A DNA stretch of 5,289 bases from Marinilabiliales bacterium (GTDB taxonomy: Bacteria > Bacteroidota > Bacteroidia > Bacteroidales > F082). The notes under the pieces are model-generated. The model was given only the letters and a program-made list of their open reading frames with translations. It was not told where the DNA came from and searched no databases. A program made the translations under genes and the position numbers. Below, in pieces: positions 1 through 5,289 of this stretch. The stretch's first letter is position 1. The number at the start of each line of letters is the position of its first letter. Location: contig PKSW01000159.1 in NCBI GenBank assembly GCA_002869465.1, positions 1 through 5,289 on the forward strand, given 5' to 3'.

Positions 1-1
1 C

Positions 2-538
2 GAACTCATTAAAAGAGGTTTGAAAGGCGAAATTGACTTGTTAACACCAGCAAAAGAAGTCGGTAAAGAATTGATGGGCATTCCTGATTTTGGCAGTCCG
101 ACCACAGATTATTTTGAAGCAAAAAGAAAAATGATCGTTAATTTTAAGAAGAGCATTCTGATGGTGGCCGGATCAGCTATTCAAAAGTTCATGCAGGATA
201 TTTCCAACGAACAGGAATTGCTGATCAATGCGGCCAACATGATCATGTGGACCTATGCTGCTGAATCCATGCTGTTGCGCATTGAAAAACTGAATGGCAT
301 GTATGATGAGGATAAGATGAAACTTTACAAAGATATGTTTGATGTGTATATGTTCGATGTGGCTCATAAAATCAATAAGGAAGGCGTTGATGCGGTGAAT
401 TCGTTCGGTACTGGTGATGAAAAACAGGGTATGCTGATGGGAATGAAACGTTTTACCAAAGCGGCTTCAGTGAACGTGGTCGTTGCCCGCAGAAGAATCG
501 CTGATAAGTTGATAGAGGACAACAAGTATAATTTTTAA
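2..538 (+). CDS. Acyl-CoA dehydrogenase, C-terminal part (5' end off window)
   Basis: The reading frame is open from the left edge (first whole codon at base 2, reading ELIKRGLKGE), so this is the last 178 residues of a longer gene; the TTG at base 20 is not a real start. It matches the C-terminal region of the roughly 600-residue Bacteroidota acyl-CoA dehydrogenases. These carry an extra helical domain after the catalytic core, like mitochondrial VLCAD/ACAD9. Recognisable features are the amphipathic helices after the KRKM stretch, the GDEKQGMLMGMKRFTK segment and the family-like tail ARRRIADKLIEDNKYNF. The FAD-binding core and catalytic glutamate are upstream and cannot be checked. The known family role is FAD-dependent formation of trans-2-enoyl-CoA in the cytoplasm, with electrons passed to ETF. 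It lies 69 bp before the DUF4442 gene on the same strand. Chain-length preference cannot be read from this part. Confidence 0.88.
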   Translation, partial: ELIKRGLKGEIDLLTPAKEVGKELMGIPDFGSPTTDYFEAKRKMIVNFKKSILMVAGSAIQKFMQDISNEQELLINAANMIMWTYAAESMLLRIEKLNGMYDEDKMKLYKDMFDVYMFDVAHKINKEGVDAVNSFGTGDEKQGMLMGMKRFTKAASVNVVVARRRIADKLIEDNKYNF

Positions 539-553
539 TCTAAAATTGACATT

Positions 554-600
554 CATATCACCTGCTGAGTGATCTTATAATTCATTTGGCAGGTAATATG
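554..600. repeat. Imperfect 12-bp inverted repeat, possible hairpin upstream of DUF4442 gene
   Basis: CATATCACCTGC (554-565) faces GCAGGTAATATG (589-600). The reverse complement of the second arm is CATATTACCTGC, so 11 of 12 positions pair, with one C/A mismatch. The loop is 23 nt. It lies wholly in the gap between the acyl-CoA dehydrogenase stop and the DUF4442 start. No T-run follows, so it is not a standard intrinsic terminator. It could be an mRNA processing or stability hairpin, or one half of a switching structure with the adjacent palindrome. Function is inferred only. Confidence 0.55.
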
Positions 601-607
601 ATTACCT
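591..607. promoter_or_regulatory. 17-bp perfect palindrome touching the DUF4442 start codon; possible operator or hairpin
   Basis: AGGTAAT (591-597), ATG spacer (598-600) and ATTACCT (601-607) form a perfect 7-bp inverted repeat, and the next base, 608, is the A of the predicted ATG. Such symmetry suits a dimeric DNA-binding regulator. As RNA it is a short stem that would hide the ribosome-loading region. Its left half (AGGTAAT) is also part of the 3' arm of the larger hairpin at 554-600, so the two structures cannot form together. No Bacteroidota promoter (TTG...TAnnTTTG) was recognised nearby, so operator versus RNA element is open. Confidence 0.4.
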
Positions 608-1096
608 ATGTTATATATGCAAAAAGAGAATAGAATCCGGAAACTGGCCAAAAGCAATTTTCACATGAAATTATTCATGCTGAAAAATTTACCCATGGCT
701 TTCCTGGCAGGACTTCAGGTAACAGAAATTGATTATACACAAGCCTCCGTATCTGTACCTTATAAATGTCTTAACAAAAACCCTTTCCGATCTATTTACT
801 TTGCAGTACTCAGTATGGCAGCCGAACTTACCACCGGCATCCTGGCTATGGCTGCCATCAAAGATTTTTCGGTTCCTGTCTCCATGCTCGTGTTTGAAAT
901 GAAAGCCAGTTTTCAGAAAAAAGCAAGGACAAAAATTACTTTCAAATGCAATGAAGGAGAGAAAATAATGGCTGCAATCACCAGAAGTATTGAAACAGGA
1001 GAAGGACAAACCGCCGAGGTTACATCCACTGGATATGACACCGAAGGGGATGTAGTTGCTGAATTTAAATTTACATGGACATTCAAACCAAAGTAA
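608..1096 (+). CDS. DUF4442 hotdog-fold protein, putative acyl-CoA thioesterase
   Basis: The 162-residue product is full length for the DUF4442 family, single-domain proteins related to PaaI-like hotdog thioesterases. The family-like core runs from LPMAFLAGLQV (28-38), through the beta strand ASVSVPYK (46-53) and the NPFRS motif (58-62), to the hotdog helix AVLSMAAELTTGILAM (66-81). After it come VSMLVFEMKASFQKKA (91-106) and terminal strands ending VVAEFKFTWTFK. Glu73 in the helix is a plausible active-site acid by analogy with hotdog enzymes, but this is inference. Starts at Met1 (608) and Met4 (617) both fit the family length; no Shine-Dalgarno sequence decides. The gene lies between an acyl-CoA dehydrogenase and an acyl-CoA synthetase, 45 bp before the latter, which supports an acyl-CoA substrate. 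Reaction and substrate remain unproven. No signal peptide is seen, so it is likely cytoplasmic. Confidence 0.85.
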   Translation: MLYMQKENRIRKLAKSNFHMKLFMLKNLPMAFLAGLQVTEIDYTQASVSVPYKCLNKNPFRSIYFAVLSMAAELTTGILAMAAIKDFSVPVSMLVFEMKASFQKKARTKITFKCNEGEKIMAAITRSIETGEGQTAEVTSTGYDTEGDVVAEFKFTWTFKPK

Positions 1097-1141
1097 AACG
1101 AAATAAAAAAATTACTAAATTAACCGCTCAATCCAAAAACC

Positions 1142-2917
1142 ATGAAAGTACTCAGAACCTTTGATATTGTAGATAACCTGCTGGAGAACTACAAAAAAGA
1201 CGATGCCCTTGCTGTTAAACGTTTTGGTAAGTGGGAAAAATTCAGCACCGATGATTATGCGCGAAACGCTAATTTATTCAGCTACGGCCTGTTAGCAATG
1301 GGATATAAAAAACAGGACAAGATCATCACCGTATCAAACAACCGGCCCGAGTGGAATTTTATGGATATCGGCATGAGCCAGGTGGGTATGGTCCATGTAC
1401 CCGTCTATCCTACTATTGGAACGGATGAGTATGAGCATATTTTGGTGCACTCAGATGCCAGGATAGTCATCGTTTCTTCGCAGGAATACTATGAAAAGAT
1501 CAAACCCATTGCTGATAAATCTCCCAACATCGAAAAGGTGTATACGATTGACCAGGTAAAAGGCGCATCCAATTGGGAAGAAATTATAGAACTGGGAAAA
1601 AAGAATGAAGGTAAATTTAAAGAAGAAGTTATAAAAATAAAAAAAGCCATTCAACCGGATGAGTTGATGTCTATTATCTATACTTCGGGTACAACGGGAA
1701 GATCAAAAGGTGTAATGTTATGCCACAGGAATTTCATCTCCAATGTTGAAGCTTGTCAGAACATTCTACCTATCAACGAAACACATCGTTTTTTAAGTTT
1801 TCTTCCTTTATGTCATGTATTTGAGAGAATGGTCACCTATTTCTGGCAGTATATGGGCGCTTCGGTGTATTATGCCGAGAATTTTGAAACCATCGGAGAA
1901 AATATGAGGGAAGTAAATCCCCATGGATTTGCTGCTGTTCCCCGAGTTGTAGAAAAGCTCTTCGATAAAATTCTATTGAAAGGAAAAGAGCTTACCGGGA
2001 TTAAGAAAAGTCTATTCTTCTGGGCTGTAGACCTTGGTTTGAGTTATGAATTGAACGGCGCAAATGGCTGGTGGTATGAGCTTCAACTGAAACTGGCCAA
2101 TAAATTAATATTCAGCAAATGGCGTGAAGCACTGGGTGGCAATGTTTTTATTATCGTATCAGGAAGCGCTCCTCTGCAGCCTCGATTGGCCCGAATATTT
2201 ACATCTGCCGGATTACCGATACAGGAAGGTTACGGATTAACAGAAACATCACCTGTAATTGCTGTGAATCATGCTAAATATCCTTTGCTGCAATTCGGAA
2301 CGGTTGGGCCAATCGTAAATAATATTGAAGTTAAAATTGCTGAAGACGGAGAAATACTCATGCGTGGCCCCAGTTTAATGATGGGTTATTATAAAGATCC
2401 TGAAAGAACTGCTGAAGTGATCGACAAAGATGGATGGTTCCATACCGGTGATATTGGCGAAATTCACGAACACAATATCTTGCAGATAACCGACAGGAAA
2501 AAAGAAATCTTCAAACTATCAACCGGAAAATATGTGGCTCCTCAAATAGTGGAAAACAAATTTAAAGAGTCACAGCTTATTGAACAACTGATGGTGGTAG
2601 GTGCCGGTGAAAAGTATGCGGCAGCTATTATTTCTCCTGCATTTGAATATTTACACGGATGGTGCTTTAAAAATGGTATCAAATTCAGGGACAATGCCGA
2701 CCTCATTAAAAAACCAAAAGTACTCGCAAGATATCAGAAAGAAATCGACAAACTCAATGAAACACTCGGACGTCACAATCAGATTAAAAAGTTTGAATTA
2801 ACGGCTGATGAATGGACACCACTTACGGGCGAATTATCACCCACCCTGAAACTCCGCCGGAAAGAAATCAAAGAAAAGTACCGGGCTGAATTCGACAGGC
2901 TTTATGGCTATGCATGA
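1142..2917 (+). CDS. Long-chain fatty acid--CoA ligase (AMP-forming, FadD15 type)
   Basis: This 591-residue enzyme has the usual length of bacterial FadD15-like long-chain acyl-CoA synthetases. It activates fatty acids with ATP to an acyl-adenylate and transfers the acyl group to CoA. Visible adenylate-forming motifs, in order, are the phosphate-binding loop YTSGTTGRSKG (180-190), LPLCHVFER (221-229), SGSAPL (340-345), YGLTETSP (364-371), GWFHTGDIGE (431-440, with Asp437 placed to bind the ribose) and the hinge region DRKKEIFKLSTGKYVAP (451-467). LSPTLKLRRKEI (565-576) follows, where Lys570 is the likely catalytic lysine of the mobile C-terminal domain. All key residues are present. There are no transmembrane segments, so it is probably cytoplasmic or peripheral at the membrane. 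The ATG at 1142 fits the family N-terminus; the 45-bp A-rich gap before it lacks a clear Shine-Dalgarno, as is usual in Bacteroidota. It is probably co-transcribed with its neighbours for fatty acid degradation. Chain length is inferred from family only. Confidence 0.95.
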   Translation: MKVLRTFDIVDNLLENYKKDDALAVKRFGKWEKFSTDDYARNANLFSYGLLAMGYKKQDKIITVSNNRPEWNFMDIGMSQVGMVHVPVYPTIGTDEYEHILVHSDARIVIVSSQEYYEKIKPIADKSPNIEKVYTIDQVKGASNWEEIIELGKKNEGKFKEEVIKIKKAIQPDELMSIIYTSGTTGRSKGVMLCHRNFISNVEACQNILPINETHRFLSFLPLCHVFERMVTYFWQYMGASVYYAENFETIGENMREVNPHGFAAVPRVVEKLFDKILLKGKELTGIKKSLFFWAVDLGLSYELNGANGWWYELQLKLANKLIFSKWREALGGNVFIIVSGSAPLQPRLARIFTSAGLPIQEGYGLTETSPVIAVNHAKYPLLQFGTVGPIVNNIEVKIAEDGEILMRGPSLMMGYYKDPERTAEVIDKDGWFHTGDIGEIHEHNILQITDRKKEIFKLSTGKYVAPQIVENKFKESQLIEQLMVVGAGEKYAAAIISPAFEYLHGWCFKNGIKFRDNADLIKKPKVLARYQKEIDKLNETLGRHNQIKKFELTADEWTPLTGELSPTLKLRRKEIKEKYRAEFDRLYGYA

Positions 2918-3018
2918 TCCTCAGCCCTATAAAATATGACTGTTAATTAATTTACAACTTAATAAATTACAGGCGAGTTCCACAACGGGTCAATGTCTAA
3001 TCTTTAAATGATCTCCTC

Positions 3019-5094
3019 ATGATATCAAGTATTATTTTCATTCTTATTCTTATCCTAACCATTGTTCTTTTTTATAAAAATGTGAGTGTCATTGTTAAGA
3101 ACATCAATCTTGGTAAGGACCTCATCATCAACGACAATAAACCGGAGCGTTGGAATAGAATGTTCAGGGTTGCTGTCGGGCAAAGCAAGATGGTGAAAAG
3201 GCCTGTTTCGGGTATTTTGCATATCATGGTTTACGCGGGCTTTATACTTGTTAATATTGAAATGCTGGAGATCATGATTGATGGGGTGGCGGGCACCCAT
3301 CGTTTTTTTAGCGGGATTCCTTTTTACAATGTGTTGATCTCCTTCTTTGAACTTTTTGCTCTGTCAGTCATTTTTGCCTGTGTCATTTTCATTATCCGAA
3401 GAGATGTGATCCGGGTGAAACGCTTCCATACACGTGAAATGACCCGCTGGCCGCTGATAGATGCCAATATTATTCTGATCACGGAAATCCTGCTCATGTC
3501 AGCTTTATTTTGTATGAATGCTGCCGACCGTGTATTGCAACTGCGAGGAGTGGAACATTATATGGATACCGGGCATATTTTCTTCAGCGGATTCCTGGTT
3601 CCCTTATTTTCCAATTTACCAGACACCTCCCTAATTCTGATTGAAAAAACCGGGTGGTGGTTTCATATTGTGGGCGTGTTTGTTTTTCTGAACTACATCC
3701 CTTATTCAAAGCACTTCCACGTGTTTCTTTCATTCCCGAATGTTTTTTATGCAAAGCTGAAACCTGCCACCTACATCACCAATATGGATGCCATTACTAA
3801 CGAAGTAAAAGTAGCTATGGGTGTTTTGGGTGAAGAAGCAGTGGCAGATGTAGAAATTGAACGCTTTGGCGCCAAGGATGCGAAAGACCTGAATTGGAAG
3901 AGCCTAATGGACGCCTATACTTGCACCGAATGCGGCAGATGTACAGCCGTTTGTCCGGCCAACATAACCGGTAAACTGCTCTCTCCAAGAAAGATCATGA
4001 TGGATACCCGGGATCGTATCGAAGAAGTGGGCCATCATATGGTGGGTATGAGCATTAAAGCCGATGAGGCTCAAACCCTGCTCGGTTCTTACATCACGCC
4101 TGAAGAAATCTGGGCTTGCACTACCTGCAACGCCTGTACCAACGAATGCCCGGTGGATATTGACCAGGTGTCGATCATCATGGAATTAAGAAGGTATATG
4201 TACCTGGAAGAAGCAGGCGGATCAGGTACGCTGAATGCCGCTATAACGAATATTGAAAATAATGGGGCCCCCTGGCAATTCTCGCCTGAAGACCGTATGC
4301 TGTGGGCCGAAGGACTTGAAGTGCCTACCATGGCCAGCCAGCTGGCACAGGGAAAAACACCTGAATATTTGTTCTGGATCGGATCAGCAGGCGCTTTTGA
4401 TGACAGGTACAAAAAGGTGACCCGTGAATTTGTAAAAATTCTGAACCATTTAAAAGTTGATTATGCCGTACTTGGAACAGAGGAAAGCGACAGCGGTGAT
4501 ATTGCACGGCGTGCCGGAAATGAAATGGTGTTCCAGATGCAGGCGATGATGAATATTGAAGTACTGAATGGATATGAGGTGAAAAAGATCATCACCTGCG
4601 ACCCCCATGATTTCAACACCATCAAAAATGAATATCCCGATCTTGGAGGCAATTATGAGATCGCACATCATTCTCAATTTTTGCAACAAATGATAGCAGA
4701 GGGCAAACTGAACCTGAATAGTGGCGAATTAAAAGACAAGAAGATCACTTTCCACGACCCGTGTTATCTGGGCAGGGGAAATAAAGAATATGAAGCGCCC
4801 CGATCCGTGCTGGATGCTTTGCCGGGCAATAGAGTAGAAATGAAACGCAGCAAACAATTTGCATTATGTTGTGGTGCCGGAGGCGGACAAATGTTCAAAG
4901 AAGCCGAAAAAGGCGACAAAGAAGTGTTTATTGAACGCACGGAAGAAGCCCTTGCAACCGGTTGCGATATCATAGCAACAGCCTGTCCGTTCTGTATGAC
5001 CATGATGACGGATGGCATCAAATATCAAAACCGGGAAGAAGACGTTAAAAACTATGACATCGTGGAGCTGGTAGCTATGAGCCTTACAATATAA
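3019..5094 (+). CDS. Membrane Fe-S oxidoreductase with two CCG domains, EMO/EtfD-like ETF:menaquinone oxidoreductase (fused form)
   Basis: The 691-residue protein starts with a membrane domain of five or six helices (about 2-24, 64-88, 104-127, 149-170, 205-228, perhaps 186-198). His68, His216, His232 and His234 are possible heme b ligands, as in NarI-like domains. Two 4Fe-4S motifs follow: Cys302/305/308/312-Pro and Cys367/370/373/377-Pro. Two HdrD/GlpC-type CCG domains come next. The second is complete (Cys582, Cys617-Cys618-Gly, Cys656, Cys659). In the first, the usual cysteine positions are Ser456, Asp491, Asp528 and Asp531. Related EMO/EtfD proteins pass electrons from reduced ETF to menaquinone, and the neighbouring acyl-CoA dehydrogenase and ligase support that role; lactate, glycolate or heterodisulfide-type reactions are less likely alternatives. 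In Bacteroidota I recall two separate proteins; here they join near residues 430-434. The start codon follows a 101-bp gap and overlaps the stop of a four-codon ORF. The Fe-S part is probably cytoplasmic. Confidence 0.85.
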   Translation: MISSIIFILILILTIVLFYKNVSVIVKNINLGKDLIINDNKPERWNRMFRVAVGQSKMVKRPVSGILHIMVYAGFILVNIEMLEIMIDGVAGTHRFFSGIPFYNVLISFFELFALSVIFACVIFIIRRDVIRVKRFHTREMTRWPLIDANIILITEILLMSALFCMNAADRVLQLRGVEHYMDTGHIFFSGFLVPLFSNLPDTSLILIEKTGWWFHIVGVFVFLNYIPYSKHFHVFLSFPNVFYAKLKPATYITNMDAITNEVKVAMGVLGEEAVADVEIERFGAKDAKDLNWKSLMDAYTCTECGRCTAVCPANITGKLLSPRKIMMDTRDRIEEVGHHMVGMSIKADEAQTLLGSYITPEEIWACTTCNACTNECPVDIDQVSIIMELRRYMYLEEAGGSGTLNAAITNIENNGAPWQFSPEDRMLWAEGLEVPTMASQLAQGKTPEYLFWIGSAGAFDDRYKKVTREFVKILNHLKVDYAVLGTEESDSGDIARRAGNEMVFQMQAMMNIEVLNGYEVKKIITCDPHDFNTIKNEYPDLGGNYEIAHHSQFLQQMIAEGKLNLNSGELKDKKITFHDPCYLGRGNKEYEAPRSVLDALPGNRVEMKRSKQFALCCGAGGGQMFKEAEKGDKEVFIERTEEALATGCDIIATACPFCMTMMTDGIKYQNREEDVKNYDIVELVAMSLTI

Positions 5095-5098
5095 CTTC

Positions 5099-5185
5099 TG
5101 TCATTTCGACCAACGGGAGAAATCTCCTGAGAAAAAACCCTTTTTACCTGGGAGATTTCTCAGTCGTTCCTCCTTCGAAATGACA
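5099..5185. repeat. Bacteroidota-type dispersed palindromic repeat between convergent genes
   Basis: The outer arms TGTCATTTCGA (5099-5109) and TCGAAATGACA (5175-5185) are perfect 11-bp reverse complements. The inner arms GAGAAATCTCC (5117-5127) and GGAGATTTCTC (5151-5161) are another perfect 11 bp. Between outer and inner arms the two sides are unequal (7 against 13 bases), and the central loop is 23 bases. The sequence resembles small non-coding palindromes that I recall being scattered in many copies between genes in Bacteroidota. It starts 5 bp after the Fe-S protein stop and ends 7 bp before the stop of the converging gene. It could therefore fold in transcripts from both sides and act as a 3' end or mRNA-stability structure. 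No T-run follows the stem on the + strand, so it is not a textbook intrinsic terminator. Copy number cannot be seen here. Confidence 0.8.
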
Positions 5186-5191
5186 ATATAA

Positions 5192-5289
5192 TTAATGCGG
5201 TTCAACATCTTTCTGACAACAGGCCGGTAAGCGGTCGTGCGCTTTTTGGTCTGCTGGCATCTCATCGGCATCGTAACCAATTTCTGTAA
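5192..5289 (-). CDS. C-terminal end of an unidentified protein (5' end off window)
   Basis: On the - strand a frame is open from the right edge to a TAA at 5194-5192, giving 32 full codons including the stop. The visible peptide is hydrophilic and acidic in its first half (GYDADEMPADQK) and ends PACCQKDVEPH, with an adjacent cysteine pair. I do not recognise the family. Support for coding is modest: the frame is open with a protein-like composition, the stop falls just after the palindromic repeat, and this gives a normal convergent arrangement. Another - strand frame is also open over this short stretch but is rich in Lys, Arg and Gln and less convincing. The cysteine pair could be structural or metal-binding, but nothing more can be said from 31 residues. 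Confidence 0.45.
   Translation of the reverse strand, partial: TEIGYDADEMPADQKAHDRLPACCQKDVEPH

Noticed and set aside
581..588. TTCATTTG as a Bacteroidota -7 promoter element (TAnnTTTG) for the DUF4442 gene
   Set aside because: It has one mismatch in the TA, and no TTG lies at the expected distance of about 19-21 bases upstream.
598..633. Eleven-codon ORF starting at the ATG in the centre of the palindrome and overlapping the DUF4442 start
   Set aside because: It has no ribosome-binding signal and no recognisable peptide; the ATG is explained as the palindrome spacer.
2601..2801. A 66-codon + strand frame inside the acyl-CoA synthetase gene
   Set aside because: It overlaps the intact C-terminal domain of the ligase in another frame and has no recognisable features.
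2948..2969. AT-only inverted repeat TAATTTA / TAAATTA after the acyl-CoA synthetase gene, as a terminator
   Set aside because: Seven A/T pairs with an 8-base loop and no following T-run make a very weak stem; such symmetry is expected by chance in AT-rich gaps.
4089..5021. Several open - strand frames of 60-107 codons inside the Fe-S protein gene
   Set aside because: They lie opposite a strongly conserved + strand protein, show no recognisable domain and have shadow-like composition.
1..5289. CRISPR array, tRNA/rRNA genes, transposase, toxin-antitoxin, phage or defence system
   Set aside because: No regularly spaced repeats, RNA gene signatures or such protein families were seen; the content is ordinary lipid metabolism.

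Overview
The window looks like a piece of a Bacteroidota chromosome, probably of the Chitinophagales/Sphingobacteriales/Cytophagales type. The basis is moderate, A-rich base composition, genes without clear Shine-Dalgarno sequences, and four proteins that all read like Bacteroidota family members. A dispersed palindrome of the GTCATTTCGA...GAGAAATCTCC kind, which I associate with Bacteroidota genomes, lies at the right end. These assignments come from recognising families by eye; no search was run.

Layout: four genes lie head to tail on the + strand. (1) 2-538 is the C-terminal part of an acyl-CoA dehydrogenase whose catalytic core is off the left edge. (2) 608-1096 is a DUF4442 hotdog-fold protein, a candidate acyl-CoA thioesterase. 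(3) 1142-2917 is a long-chain fatty acyl-CoA synthetase of the FadD15 type. (4) 3019-5094 is a 691-residue membrane Fe-S protein with a heme-type membrane domain, two ferredoxin-like 4Fe-4S motifs and two CCG domains, resembling the EMO/EtfD type of ETF:menaquinone oxidoreductase. The window ends with an 87-bp palindromic repeat (5099-5185) and, on the - strand, the probable C-terminus of an unidentified gene (5192-5289) converging on the operon.

Together the genes describe the front end and the electron outlet of fatty acid beta-oxidation. The ligase activates fatty acids to acyl-CoA, the dehydrogenase oxidises acyl-CoA, and ETF (not in the window) would carry electrons to the membrane Fe-S protein, which would pass them to menaquinone. 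The DUF4442 protein could trim or recycle acyl-CoA.

The most interesting points are in the last gene. As I remember the usual Bacteroidota arrangement, it is two adjacent proteins (about 440 and 260 residues); here they are joined in one frame with almost no linker. In the joined protein, the four positions that carry cluster-binding cysteines in the first CCG domain are Ser, Asp, Asp and Asp, while the second CCG domain and both ferredoxin motifs are intact. Separately, a nested pair of inverted repeats with mutually exclusive pairing sits directly before the DUF4442 start codon. The rest of the window is ordinary metabolic gene content.
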